Positions 1 to 8,392 of a stretch of 37,350 nt of DNA are shown here, piece by piece. Positions within the stretch are counted from its first letter, which is position 1, and each line of letters starts with the position of its first letter. A program made the translations under genes and the position numbers. Source of the DNA: Marinilabiliaceae bacterium UBA5213 (GTDB taxonomy: Bacteria > Bacteroidota > Bacteroidia > Bacteroidales > Marinilabiliaceae); NCBI GenBank assembly GCA_002412555.1, contig DHVH01000342.1, positions 1 to 37,350 on the forward strand, read 5' to 3'. The notes beneath the pieces were generated by a model. That model made no database searches and was not told the origin of the DNA. It worked only from the letters and a program-made list of their open reading frames with translations.

Positions 1-1248
1 AGCGCCCTTCTCTATATGAGAGGTAATATTTTCTAGTACAACAATGGCATCATCCACCACCATACCAATGGCAATGGAGAGTGACGACAAAGAAATTATA
101 TTTATGGTATTACCGGTGACATATAAATAGATGAACGCTACAATCAGCGACACGGGAATGGTGAGAATGATAATGAAGGTCGCCCGCCATCGCCCTAAAA
201 AGAAAAGCACCACCAATACGACAAAGATACCGGCATACATAATGGTACTGGCCAGACTGTTAACAGAACTCTCGATGAACTCGGAGGTGTCAAAAATCGT
301 TTCCATACCCACATCAGGTGGCAAATTCTTCATCAGCTCAGGCATCATCTTCTGCACCTCTTTGGCGATTTGCACCGAATTGGCACCCGACTGCTTTTGA
401 ATGATGATACGGGCAGCCGTCGCGCCATTGGCGCGCTCATCGAAAGTGATTTTAGCGATGGTATCTTTCACCACGGCTACATCCGATAGTTTAACTATCC
501 TTCCCATAAAACTGCCAACCACCAGATTGTTCAGTTCTTCGCTGCTTTTGTATTCGCCTTCAACGCGTATGGGATAGGTGTGACTGCCAATGTCCAGCAC
601 ACCACCCGGTAGATTCAGATTCTCCTGTCCGATAACCGCCCCCAGCTGCTCAACAGACATGTTGTAAGCCTCCAGTTTTCGGGGATCTACGTTAACCTGA
701 ATTTCGCGCTTGGGACCACCCGAGACAGACACAGCCCCTACGCCTTCAATCCGGTTCAGCGGATTGACTATGGCTTCATCCAAAATCTTGCTCAGGGCAG
801 GATAACTTTCCTCAGCAGTAGCCGAAAGCATCAATATGGGAATCATATTGGTGCTGAATTTAAAGATGATGGGCTTCTCCACGCCATCAGGCAGAAACGA
901 CTCCGTTCTCCCCAACACATCGCGGATATCATTGGTAGCCTCATCCAAGTTGGAGCCCCATTCAAACTCGAGGGTCAGAAGCGAAAAGTTATCCCGCGAG
1001 ACCGAGGTGAGTTTTTTTAAGTCGTTGACCGTATTGAGCTGATCCTCCAGCACCCGGGTAATATTTGTTTCGATGTCAAGCGCCCCGGCACCCTGATAAA
1101 AAGTATAAATGGTGACCATGGGCGGGTCTATTTCCGGATACAAATCGATGGGCAGATAGCGCACCGAGAAAAGACCGAAAACAATAACCCCGATAAAAAT
1201 GAGTATGGTCGTGATCGGCTTCTTGACAGCCGTTTCGTATATTCTCAT
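1..1248 (-). CDS. RND-family efflux pump, inner-membrane subunit (N-terminal part, cut by window edge)
   Basis: Proton-driven export of drugs or toxic compounds as the inner-membrane part of a tripartite pump with the adaptor and TolC genes upstream. The frame is open from an ATG at 1248 to the window edge, giving 416 of about 1,000-1,050 residues; the C-terminal half lies outside. It starts MRIYETAVKKPITTILIF, a first transmembrane helix typical of AcrB/HAE1 proteins, followed by the periplasmic porter domain (about residues 40-330). The TM4 motif VVDDAIVVLEN, with the paired aspartates of the proton relay, sits near residue 398. It is the last visible gene of a minus-strand operon, 59 bases after the adaptor stop. 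The substrate cannot be predicted. Family assignment is firm; start choice is good because the conserved N-terminus begins there. Confidence 0.95.
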   Translation of the reverse strand, partial: MRIYETAVKKPITTILIFIGVIVFGLFSVRYLPIDLYPEIDPPMVTIYTFYQGAGALDIETNITRVLEDQLNTVNDLKKLTSVSRDNFSLLTLEFEWGSNLDEATNDIRDVLGRTESFLPDGVEKPIIFKFSTNMIPILMLSATAEESYPALSKILDEAIVNPLNRIEGVGAVSVSGGPKREIQVNVDPRKLEAYNMSVEQLGAVIGQENLNLPGGVLDIGSHTYPIRVEGEYKSSEELNNLVVGSFMGRIVKLSDVAVVKDTIAKITFDERANGATAARIIIQKQSGANSVQIAKEVQKMMPELMKNLPPDVGMETIFDTSEFIESSVNSLASTIMYAGIFVVLVVLFFLGRWRATFIIILTIPVSLIVAFIYLYVTGNTINIISLSSLSIAIGMVVDDAIVVLENITSHIEKGA

Positions 1249-1282
1249 GACAATTATTTTTTTTTAAAAAATAGTCTGTTTT

Positions 1283-1300
1283 CATTGGTCTGGACCAATG
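1283..1300. other. Perfect inverted repeat between adaptor and RND genes
   Basis: CATTGGTC and GACCAATG form 8-base arms around two bases, in the 59-base gap between the adaptor stop and the RND start. The arms are perfect, but the loop is too tight for a usual terminator. In the transcript direction an A/T-rich stretch follows about 14 bases later. It may be an mRNA processing or attenuation hairpin, or a protein-binding palindrome; nothing decides between these. Confidence 0.5.
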
Positions 1301-1307
1301 AGCGGCA

Positions 1308-2354
1308 TTAATTTTGGATTTCCACTTCGGTGCCTTCCAGTAATCTTGACTGTCCGGCCATAACCACTTCCTCACCGCCATTCAATCCCTCCAGCACCTC
1401 GTAGTACTGACCAATTAAGCGACCGATTTTTATGGTGCGCCGCACGGCCTGTCCATTCTCAATCAAAAAGACATAGCGTTCGTTGACGCCTTGTTGGCGG
1501 ACTACCGCCAAATCAGGCACCACCACCCGATCCAGGTCTCCAAACCCAAAAGTCACCCGACCAAACATTCCGGGTCGAATCAAGCCCTCTTTATTGGGAA
1601 AGATCATCTCTACCGTAAAAGTGCGGGTATTGACATCAATGGTCGGATATTTCAAGTGTACCGACCCTTCAAAGCTTTGGCCGGGGTAAACATCCAGAGA
1701 GAGGGAAACATTCATATCTTTATCGACTCTGGGAAAATATTGCTCACCCACATTCACGGTGACCTTCACAGGATCGATGATCTCAACGGTCAGTATGGCT
1801 GCACGGCCATCAGCTACAGGCGACATACCGTACATTTCTCCATTTTCGTAGAAGCGACCAGTAACAACTCCGGAGATAGGTGACCGCAACTGGGTATTGG
1901 TAACCAGATTGGCATAAGAACTGCGGGCCACATCCAGTTGAGATTTTAGCTGATCCAATTGTTGCAACGACACACTTCCAACCGCATATAAGGTATCCAT
2001 GCGGGCATACTCCTTTTCGAGCATTTCCATCTGGGTCTGGGCTTGACGAAAATTCGAGGCGTCCATCTGCACCAACACATCGTTCTTACGCACATAATCG
2101 CCCACTTCTTTTAAGATGCGCTCTATGCGTACAGGCTGTGCTGAACTGATGTAAGCCTTTTCAAAGGCCTCTATATTGGCTGAAAAAACAGCCCTTTGTT
2201 CTACATTGTCCCTACCCACAATGGCCGTCTTCACAACCGGCTTCTTTTCAGCCGCTTCATCTGTTGTTCCGCTTTTACCGGAACAGGCAGAAAAAACAAT
2301 GATCCCTGTCAAAAATAGCGCTCCAGATAGTACGCCCGATACTTTTCGCTTCAT
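1308..2354 (-). CDS. RND efflux periplasmic adaptor (membrane fusion protein), lipoprotein
   Basis: Bridges the RND pump and the TolC channel across the periplasm. The chosen start (MKRKVSGVLSG) gives 348 residues; an ATG four codons upstream at 2366 is also possible. A signal peptide ends in the lipobox FSAC, so the cysteine at residue 24 should be lipidated and the protein membrane anchored. After it come a beta-barrel/lipoyl region, a short alpha-helical hairpin (EYARMDTLYAVGSVSLQQLDQ, about residues 117-137) and the barrel domain with RSPISGVVTGR, a motif of HlyD/AcrA adaptors. Its length is normal for the family. It lies between tolC and the RND gene in the same operon, separated from tolC by the repeat element at 2413-2589. 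Confidence 0.94.
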   Translation of the reverse strand: MKRKVSGVLSGALFLTGIIVFSACSGKSGTTDEAAEKKPVVKTAIVGRDNVEQRAVFSANIEAFEKAYISSAQPVRIERILKEVGDYVRKNDVLVQMDASNFRQAQTQMEMLEKEYARMDTLYAVGSVSLQQLDQLKSQLDVARSSYANLVTNTQLRSPISGVVTGRFYENGEMYGMSPVADGRAAILTVEIIDPVKVTVNVGEQYFPRVDKDMNVSLSLDVYPGQSFEGSVHLKYPTIDVNTRTFTVEMIFPNKEGLIRPGMFGRVTFGFGDLDRVVVPDLAVVRQQGVNERYVFLIENGQAVRRTIKIGRLIGQYYEVLEGLNGGEEVVMAGQSRLLEGTEVEIQN

Positions 2355-2412
2355 ATCTATATACATTTATTATTTTTTTAAACTTTTCACCAAGTGCGAT
2401 TGCTAATGGTTC

Positions 2413-2501
2413 GTTATTGTTTTGTAGGTGGCTGATTTTAAATGACTTGTACTCTTTGCCTACAGAAGCATAACTTACTAAATATCATGGATTTACTTTT
2501 T
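2413..2501 (+). repeat. Core of a dispersed 3'-end repeat, copy A
   Basis: An 89-base stretch whose plus strand matches the reverse complement of 16304-16392 at about three quarters of positions with one single-base gap. The best-kept blocks are GCTGATTTT and AATATCATGGATTTA. It has no credible reading frame. It lies downstream of the tolC stop and directly joins the octamer array 2502-2589. Copy B has exactly the same order relative to its upstream gene. It is not an insertion sequence, since it carries no transposase and no terminal inverted repeats that I can see. Confidence 0.8.
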
Positions 2502-2589
2502 CCTATCAACCTAATGACCTATCAACCTATCAACCTAATGACCTATCGACCTATCAACCTAATGACCTATCGACCTATCGACCTAATGA
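2502..2589 (+). repeat. Tandem octamer array (11 units) running into the tolC 3' end
   Basis: Eleven exact-length octamers: CCTATCAA or CCTATCGA alternate with CCTAATGA in a 24-base higher-order pattern (two CCTATC-type units to one CCTAATGA). No spacer occurs between units. On the tolC strand they read TTAGGTCGATAGG and so on. The last 15 bases (2575-2589) are inside tolC and supply its final residues LGR and the TAG stop. Confidence 0.95.
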
Positions 2590-3960
2590 TTGTAAATCCT
2601 GTCCCAAAATCTTCCTGTATTCCGTTTCAGCAGAAAGGTAATCATACATGGCCTGATTCAGGTTGAGTTTGGCCTGCGTCAAGGCAATCTCGGCATCATT
2701 CAACTCGAGAAAGGTCCCCGACCCGGTATTGTAACGGGTCTGGGCAATGCTGAACCCCCGTTCGGCCTGCTTAACCCCTTCCCTATTAGAATCGATTTGC
2801 TCCAGCGCTTTAATCATGTTAGTATAAGCATTGCGCATTTGCAAGGTCAGGTTGCGCTCCATGTATTCCAACTGCATCTGCATTTGCTCCATACCAATGG
2901 CGACCTGCTTTTCCTGATGATGGATGGAAAAGCCATTAAAAATGGGGATGCTTAATTGCAATCCCATGGCAAACGGATTGGCCCAGCGGTAATCGGCAAA
3001 CTGAAAGTCATTGGCCTGACTAACGGCCTGGTAGTTGATAAAGCCCACCAGGTTGGGATAGCGCTGAGAGCGAACCAGATTGTACTGTGTCTGCATCTTA
3101 TCTAATTGGAGTTCTAATTGAACCAAATTCGTATTGTTGGTTAAATCAACATCTCCGGATGCGTTGGCCTCTCCTACCCTGTTTTCAAAATCAAACAACT
3201 CCTCGGTCACCTTTATTTCAACTTCCTGACGAACCCCTAACAATACCCTGAGCATCATTTCGGACAAGCGAACACCATTCTCGGCTTGCACCAAGGAAGG
3301 GCGCAAATTGCGCACCTGCACTTCGCTGCGGATGACGTCGTATTCGGCCACAACACCCTGGCTAAACATATTCTGTACGTTGCTAAGATTTTTTTCGGCA
3401 TTCTCAATACTCTTCTGCATCACCGCATAAGAATCGTTGGCCAGCAGCAGTCCGTAATATGCACTGCGCACCTCTGCCTCCATATTGATGCGGGAGGCTC
3501 TTGCCGACTCGAACGCAGCCTTTACCTCATGTTCAGACAGCTTGATGTTTTGAAACAAAGAATACGAAAACAAGGGCATAGAGGCAGTCAGGGAACCCGT
3601 AAAACTGTTCTTAAATCCCATTTCCATGGCACCACCGGTACCAGGACCAAAAACACCATCCGGTAAAAAAAGCACCTGCAACTTCATGTTACGGGTGTAG
3701 GCGCCTTCGGCCGAAATAGCCGGAAAAAGCGAACTCCATGCTTCTTTTCTGGCATAGTCCACCCGCTCAATTTCCTTATTGGCTATTTGAATGGTGAGAT
3801 TGTCGGTCAATGCCAGCTCCAATGCCTTGTCCAAAGACAACTCAAGGGTATCGGCTGAGGCAAGCACTTCCTGAGCACTCGCCAGAGGTTCCCCTCCCAA
3901 AACAAGAACTACCAGTGCTATCAATGCGCTATTCATCCTAAACATCTTTTTTGCTTGCAT
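2575..3960 (-). CDS. TolC-family outer-membrane efflux protein
   Basis: Outer-membrane channel of the tripartite pump. With the start MQAKKMFRMNSALIAL (461 residues) it has a signal peptide ending near ASAQ. An ATG at 4005 also opens the frame, but it would overlap the TetR gene by 13 bases and put 15 polar residues before the signal peptide, so 3960 is preferred. The body holds the two OEP repeats of the family with long amphipathic helices, for example the EIERVDYARKEAWSSLFP segment and the second-half ALTQAKLNLNQAMYDYLSAE. The last residues and the stop come from the tandem octamer array downstream, so the natural C-terminus may once have been different. It is second in the operon after the TetR gene, followed by the adaptor. 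Confidence 0.94.
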   Translation of the reverse strand: MQAKKMFRMNSALIALVVLVLGGEPLASAQEVLASADTLELSLDKALELALTDNLTIQIANKEIERVDYARKEAWSSLFPAISAEGAYTRNMKLQVLFLPDGVFGPGTGGAMEMGFKNSFTGSLTASMPLFSYSLFQNIKLSEHEVKAAFESARASRINMEAEVRSAYYGLLLANDSYAVMQKSIENAEKNLSNVQNMFSQGVVAEYDVIRSEVQVRNLRPSLVQAENGVRLSEMMLRVLLGVRQEVEIKVTEELFDFENRVGEANASGDVDLTNNTNLVQLELQLDKMQTQYNLVRSQRYPNLVGFINYQAVSQANDFQFADYRWANPFAMGLQLSIPIFNGFSIHHQEKQVAIGMEQMQMQLEYMERNLTLQMRNAYTNMIKALEQIDSNREGVKQAERGFSIAQTRYNTGSGTFLELNDAEIALTQAKLNLNQAMYDYLSAETEYRKILGQDLQSLGR

Positions 3961-3992
3961 AACTAATAATCTGTTTGTAATTACTTTCTCAT

Positions 3993-4610
3993 TTATTCTT
4001 CCCATTTCCTGCTTTCCAAAAGTGCTTCCAGCTCTTTGATACCATCCACAGTGGAAATGCCTCTGATAAAATTTAAAAACAGGGTTTCAAAAACTTCAGA
4101 AGCAGGAAATAAATCGGGAGGAAAGACCTCTTTCCGACTCATGGCATTCATCTGTTCAATAAATATTTTAGCCACCAGCTTTATGTTTAACCCTTCCCGA
4201 AAATAACCTTCCTTAATACCTCTGTTCACCAAGGCCTGAAAATCGTTGTAGGATTCTTCCCGTTTATGATTAATGGTCTCTTGCCAAAGCGCAGGATAGT
4301 GCACCTCCAAGTCATCAAAGTAAACCGGACTGATCTCTTTGATGGCTTTGGAGCCATAAACCAGAGCGCCAATGACGACTTCCAACACGTTGGAGGCATT
4401 GTTCTGAACTTCCTCTATTTGGGCATCATTCTCCTGCATAATGTGCTGGAGGCAGGCCTTGAGGAGCTCCGTTTTATCATCGAACAATTCGTAAATGGTC
4501 CGTTTACTTACGCCCAGTCTGCGGGCAATATAATCCATGGTTACTCTTCGGATGCCCTCCTTGATAAAAAGTTGCCCGGCCCCTTCAATGATTCGTTGTT
4601 TTACTTCCAT
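3993..4610 (-). CDS. TetR-family transcriptional regulator of the efflux operon
   Basis: Probable local repressor of the efflux genes that follow it. From the start MEVKQRIIEGAGQLF it has 205 residues, a normal TetR length. The N-terminal helix-turn-helix is plain: TMDYIARRLGVSKRTIYELFDDKTEL at about residues 24-49. The C-terminal ligand-binding domain is not recognisable by sequence. The frame extends upstream to 4661, but that start would lie inside the promoter at 4631-4662, so the ATG at 4610 is chosen; the leader is then only about 15 bases. Being first in the operon, it would control its own synthesis and that of tolC, adaptor and pump. The ligand is unknown. Confidence 0.92.
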   Translation of the reverse strand: MEVKQRIIEGAGQLFIKEGIRRVTMDYIARRLGVSKRTIYELFDDKTELLKACLQHIMQENDAQIEEVQNNASNVLEVVIGALVYGSKAIKEISPVYFDDLEVHYPALWQETINHKREESYNDFQALVNRGIKEGYFREGLNIKLVAKIFIEQMNAMSRKEVFPPDLFPASEVFETLFLNFIRGISTVDGIKELEALLESRKWEE

Positions 4611-4630
4611 ATTACAGCAATTTGCGTTTC

Positions 4631-4662
4631 CAAAATTACATTGAAAACTAAAAAAACCCAAA
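4631..4662 (-). promoter_or_regulatory. Bacteroidetes promoter of the efflux operon
   Basis: On the minus strand TTTG (4662-4659), a 20-base spacer and TAATTTTG (4638-4631) match the -33 TTTG and -7 TAnnTTTG consensus perfectly. Transcription would start near 4625, about 15 bases before the TetR ATG at 4610. Confidence 0.8.
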
Positions 4663-4739
4663 TAGTTTTATAGTTTTAACCTCTGTTAACGCAGGGCCAT
4701 CGACTTCAAAAAGGTAGCCAGGTAAAACCTATAAGACCC

Positions 4740-4754
4740 GATCACAAGGTGATC
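4740..4754. promoter_or_regulatory. Palindrome, possible operator between divergent TetR and lipid kinase genes
   Basis: GATCAC-AAG-GTGATC, perfect 6-base arms, about 78 bases upstream of the TetR -33 element. TetR operators are usually palindromes of about this size, but this one is not at the promoter, and only its symmetry supports it. Confidence 0.3.
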
Positions 4755-4873
4755 ATTGTTTTAAACATTTTTTTGGAAACTATAAAATGACAAAAACGTA
4801 TCTTAACGCACGCATCTGCGTATAATTACCGCTAAAGCGAAATTTTAATGATCTTTATCAATGGCAGATATCG

Positions 4874-4881
4874 TATATTTG
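4874..4881 (+). promoter_or_regulatory. -7 element of the lipid kinase promoter
   Basis: TATATTTG fits TAnnTTTG and ends 22 bases before the ATG at 4904. No good TTTG is found 19-21 bases upstream, so the -33 part is weak. Confidence 0.55.
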
Positions 4882-4903
4882 CAAGGTAATACAACCGATA
4901 ACC

Positions 4904-5848
4904 ATGAGAAAAAAAATTCTCTTTATTATAAATCCGGTTTCAGGCATAGGCAAGCAAAGGTCCATCGAAGGCTTAATCATTAATGAAATGGATCCGCTGC
5001 AGTGGGAAACTGAAATTGTTTACACCTCGCATAAAGGCCACGCATTCGAGCTAAGTGCCCGGTCTGCCGGATTATTCAACCTGATTGTGGCTGTAGGAGG
5101 TGATGGTACCGTTAACGAAGTCGGAAGAGGCTTGATTGGCAGCAACACTGCACTAGGCATTATTCCTACCGGATCAGGTAATGGTTTGGCCCGACATCTG
5201 GAAATCCCCTTTAAAATAAACCGGGCTCTCAAAGCGCTCAACAATCCACTCATTAAGCCCATTGACGTCATTAAAATCAACGACTATTACTCGCTCAATG
5301 TTGCAGGAATAGGCTTTGATGCCTATATCAGTCATAAATTTGCCACCAAACGCAACAGAGGACCATTGGCTTATATGCATCTTATCACCAGGGAGTTTGC
5401 CAATTATAAATCCACCCAATATAAAGTAACCATAGATCAGGAAACACAGGAGTGGGATGCCTTTTTGATTAGCTTTGCCAATTCAACACAATACGGAAAC
5501 AACTTTCACATTGCGCCACAGGCACGAATTGACGACGGACTGATAGACGTCTGCCTCATCCGGGACTTTCCGAAGGTAACCGCACCGGCATTGCTTATCA
5601 GTATGCTGGATCAAAGCATTGATAAAAATAAATACGATGTAATTATTAAGGCTTCAGAAGTCCTTATAGAGCATGAAGAAGATCTTATGGGACATGTGGA
5701 CGGAGAGCCCGTTCATCTGGGCAAGAGTGCGCAGGTAAACATCCTTCCGCTGGCTTTAAATGTTGCCGCTCCACCTGCCAATTTAAAACAAACACAGAAT
5801 ATTCTCTCTCCGCTGATTGAGATGTTTCCGGCCATGACGAGGAACTAA
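4904..5848 (+). CDS. Diacylglycerol/lipid kinase family protein (YegS/BmrU type)
   Basis: ATP-dependent kinase of a lipid such as diacylglycerol or a sphingoid base, acting at the inner face of the membrane. At 314 residues it is close to the family norm. The N-terminal DAGK catalytic domain has NPVSGIGK (10-17), the nucleotide loop GGDGTVNEV (65-73) and PTGSGNGLARHL (88-99). The C-terminal beta-sandwich includes LNVAGIGFDAYI and ends with a GHVDGEPV segment, as in YegS. The gene stands alone and is divergent from the efflux operon. In Bacteroidetes that make sphingolipids or sulfonolipids a sphingoid base is a conceivable substrate, but the sequence does not show this. It is followed by the palindromic element 5868-6053. 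Confidence 0.9.
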   Translation: MRKKILFIINPVSGIGKQRSIEGLIINEMDPLQWETEIVYTSHKGHAFELSARSAGLFNLIVAVGGDGTVNEVGRGLIGSNTALGIIPTGSGNGLARHLEIPFKINRALKALNNPLIKPIDVIKINDYYSLNVAGIGFDAYISHKFATKRNRGPLAYMHLITREFANYKSTQYKVTIDQETQEWDAFLISFANSTQYGNNFHIAPQARIDDGLIDVCLIRDFPKVTAPALLISMLDQSIDKNKYDVIIKASEVLIEHEEDLMGHVDGEPVHLGKSAQVNILPLALNVAAPPANLKQTQNILSPLIEMFPAMTRN

Positions 5849-5867
5849 ATAGCCGGTGGCTGGGTAG

Positions 5868-6053
5868 TTTTGGCTACAGCCCCAAAAAGTAAGCAAAAAA
5901 GGCCGCCGCTGACGATAAAAATCTAAAACTAAGGCTGTTTGCCTAAACCCCGCGAACTCGCTGCGCTCAAACAGCGCGGGCTTCTATACGGCAACCACCC
6001 TCAATTTCTTAACGATTTTTATCGAAAGCGGTCTAGATCCCGACTTTTCGGGA
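5868..6053. repeat. Composite palindromic intergenic element
   Basis: The 232-base gap between the lipid kinase and cysN is packed with symmetry. Outer arms CCGCTGACGATAAAAATC (5906-5923) and GATTTTTATCGAAAGCGG (6014-6031) pair over 18 bases with two mismatches. Inside, GCTGTTTG (5934-5941) pairs with CAAACAGC (5968-5975), while CCCGCG (5949-5954) pairs with CGCGGG (5975-5980), so the inner arms interleave. A further hairpin TCCCGA-CTTT-TCGGGA is at 6038-6053, and an imperfect TTTTGG/CCAAAA hairpin at 5870-5887. No frame is convincing. It resembles REP- or MITE-like dispersed elements; multiplicity in the genome cannot be seen here. Confidence 0.7.
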
Positions 6054-6080
6054 CAGTATATGGCGTTTTATTTTCAAAGA

Positions 6081-7364
6081 TTAGATGATCATGCCGGCAG
6101 CAACGGTTTCATTAGTAGTCTCATCAATTAAAATAACGCTACCTGTAAAGCGGTTCACATTATAAGCATCGAAAAACAACGGCTTAGTGGTACGCACAGA
6201 AATGCGGGCAATATCGTTCATACCCACATTGAGGTTTTCGTGCTTTTTCTCCAGTTCGTTGACATCCACTTTATAAAGCACCTCTTTAATCATGCAGCGC
6301 ACTTCCGATGAGGTATGCTTCAAAGCATATTTACCTCCCATCACCATCGGTCTTTCGTTGAACCAGCATACCATCATATCCACATTTTGATCGATACGAG
6401 GTGTGCGCCCATTAGATTCCTTAACAATCATATCACCTCTGCTGATGTCAATGTCGTCTTCCAAAGTAATGGTTACGGATTGAGGGGCAAAAGACCGCTC
6501 TAAGGACTCGTTAAATAAGTCTATAGACTTGACTTTGGATGAGAAACCGGATGGCAAAACAGTCACCTTATCACCTACATTAACCACTCCACTGGCTACG
6601 CGACCGCCATAGCCGCGGTAATCGGGCCAGTCTTTGGACTGTGGGCGTATGACATACTGCACCGGAAAGCGAAAATCGTCGCGGTTAATATCACTGCCAA
6701 TATGAATGTTCTCTAACAAATACATCAAAGTAGGACCCTGATACCAATCCATATTGGCACTGCGGGTTACCACATTGTCACCTTCCAAGGCACTGATGGG
6801 CACAAAACGCACATCTTTAACAGATAAGATAGAAGCAATGGCTTCAAAATCGTTAACAATCTCTTCAAAAACAGACTGGCTGTATTCCACCAAATCCATT
6901 TTATTGACGCAAACAATGATATGCGGGATTTGCAAAAGCGATGCGATGTAGGCATGTCGACGGGTTTGTTCCAATACACCCTGGCGGGCATCAATAAGGA
7001 TCAAAGCCGCATTGGCAGTGCTTGCACCGGTCACCATGTTACGGGTATACTGAATATGCCCCGGGGTGTCAGCTATGATAAATTTTCGCTTGGGGGTGGC
7101 AAAATAGCGGTAGGCCACATCTATGGTAATGCCCTGTTCCCGCTCGGCCCTCAAACCATCCGTCAACAAAGCCAAATTGACCTGCTCTCCACCGGCTCTC
7201 ACACTGGCCCTTTCAATGGCCTCCATCTGGTCCTCAAAAATGGCTTTTGAGTCGTATAACAAGCGACCAATTAAGGTACTTTTACCATCATCTACACTGC
7301 CTGCGGTGGTAAACCTCAGCAATTCCATATCTAAATATCCTGATTCTTTTCCGCTCATGATCAT
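6081..7364 (-). CDS. cysN: Sulfate adenylyltransferase subunit 1 (GTPase subunit)
   Basis: GTPase subunit of ATP sulfurylase: GTP hydrolysis drives formation of adenosine 5'-phosphosulfate (APS) from sulfate and ATP by CysD. The protein has 427 residues. It carries the P-loop GSVDDGKST (22-30), the switch region DGLRAEREQGIT (69-80), DTPGH (99-103) and NKMD (154-157), followed by EF-Tu-like beta-barrel domains. It lacks the C-terminal APS kinase (CysC) fusion seen in some CysN/NodQ proteins. A start two codons later (MSGKES) is equally possible. It lies 16 bases after cysD and is surely co-transcribed with it. Confidence 0.97.
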   Translation of the reverse strand: MIMSGKESGYLDMELLRFTTAGSVDDGKSTLIGRLLYDSKAIFEDQMEAIERASVRAGGEQVNLALLTDGLRAEREQGITIDVAYRYFATPKRKFIIADTPGHIQYTRNMVTGASTANAALILIDARQGVLEQTRRHAYIASLLQIPHIIVCVNKMDLVEYSQSVFEEIVNDFEAIASILSVKDVRFVPISALEGDNVVTRSANMDWYQGPTLMYLLENIHIGSDINRDDFRFPVQYVIRPQSKDWPDYRGYGGRVASGVVNVGDKVTVLPSGFSSKVKSIDLFNESLERSFAPQSVTITLEDDIDISRGDMIVKESNGRTPRIDQNVDMMVCWFNERPMVMGGKYALKHTSSEVRCMIKEVLYKVDVNELEKKHENLNVGMNDIARISVRTTKPLFFDAYNVNRFTGSVILIDETTNETVAAGMII

Positions 7365-7380
7365 CTTTTAAGAGATTGAT

Positions 7381-8286
7381 TTAAAAATAGCCTTCTTTTT
7401 TTCGGTCTTCCATCGCTGCATCAGACCGCTTATCATCGGCTCTTCCTCCCCGCTCGGTTACCCTCGACGCTGCCACTTCCTGAATAATATCCTCCAGAGA
7501 ATTGGCTTCAGAAAGCGTTAAGCCGGTACAGGTAATGTCACCAATGGTGCGGCACCGCACCTGCATCATTTTTGGCTTTTCATTTTCCCTTAGTTTCATA
7601 AACGGCGCCGTGGCCATCAACACGCCATCCCGCTCAAAGACTTCCCGTTGGTGTGTATAATAAAGCGAAGGCATCTCAATATTTTCCATATAGATATATT
7701 GCCATACATCCATCTCTGTCCAGTTACTAATAGGAAAAACACGAAAGTGTTCACCCATGTTTTTTCGTCCGTTGAACAAATTCCACAATTCCGGGCGTTG
7801 ATTCTTAGGATCCCATTGACCAAACTCATCTCTGTGTGAGAAAAAGCGCTCTTTGGCGCGTGCCTTTTCTTCATCCCGACGACCGCCACCCATAGCAGCA
7901 TCAAACTTCAATTCTGCCAAAGAATCTAAAAGGGTTACTGTTTGAAGTTTGTTGCGACTGGCATTGTAACCACTCTCCTCTTGAACCCGGCCTTTATCAA
8001 TAGAATCCTGTACAAGACGAACAATACACTTGGTACCTGTCTTCTCCATCAACTGATCCCGGTAATCCAGTGCTTCCTGAAAGTTATGACCGGTATCGAT
8101 GTGCAATAAAGGAAAAGGAACGCGGGAAGGGTAAAAAGCCTTGCGTGCCAGATGAAACATCACAATGGAATCTTTTCCGCCTGAGAACAGCATAACAGGA
8201 TTTTCAAACTGCGCAGCCACTTCCCTTATAACGAAAATGGATTCAGCTTCCAACTCCTTTAAGTGATTGATTTGATACTTATCCAT
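7381..8286 (-). CDS. cysD: Sulfate adenylyltransferase subunit 2
   Basis: Catalytic subunit of ATP sulfurylase, making APS from ATP and sulfate in the cytosol. The protein is 301 residues, the usual length. The PP-loop LFSGGKDSIVMFHLA (33-47) binds ATP, and the GGGRRDEEKARAKERFFS segment and the PELWNLFNG stretch are family hallmarks. It is the first gene of the cysD-cysN pair. No cysH, cysC, cysI/J or sulfate transporter gene is nearby, so the fate of APS (assimilation, PAPS synthesis for sulfation, or otherwise) cannot be read from the context. Confidence 0.97.
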   Translation of the reverse strand: MDKYQINHLKELEAESIFVIREVAAQFENPVMLFSGGKDSIVMFHLARKAFYPSRVPFPLLHIDTGHNFQEALDYRDQLMEKTGTKCIVRLVQDSIDKGRVQEESGYNASRNKLQTVTLLDSLAELKFDAAMGGGRRDEEKARAKERFFSHRDEFGQWDPKNQRPELWNLFNGRKNMGEHFRVFPISNWTEMDVWQYIYMENIEMPSLYYTHQREVFERDGVLMATAPFMKLRENEKPKMMQVRCRTIGDITCTGLTLSEANSLEDIIQEVAASRVTERGGRADDKRSDAAMEDRKKEGYF

Positions 8287-8338
8287 GAGTTATTATTTAT
8301 TTTACAACAGCTTAACGGCTTGTTTTTTTAAAGCAGCA

Positions 8339-8370
8339 CAAATTTAACGCTTTAAAAGCATATTTAGAAA
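8339..8370 (-). promoter_or_regulatory. Promoter of cysDN
   Basis: The minus strand reads TTTC (8370-8367), 20 bases, then TAAATTTG (8346-8339). The -7 element matches TAnnTTTG; the -33 element has one mismatch. The leader would be about 46 bases. Confidence 0.55.
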
Positions 8371-8392
8371 TTATCCAATGGCCTATAAAGTA

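Noticed and set aside
1076..1381. 101-residue minus-strand reading frame overlapping the RND and adaptor genes
   Set aside because: It overlaps the true RND N-terminus in another frame and has no family features.
2502..2589. CRISPR-like array
   Set aside because: Units are 8 bases, adjacent and without spacers; no cas genes nearby. It is a simple tandem repeat.
5849..6080. Insertion sequence remnant
   Set aside because: Inverted arms exist, but there is no transposase frame and no target duplication that I can see; kept as a palindromic element.
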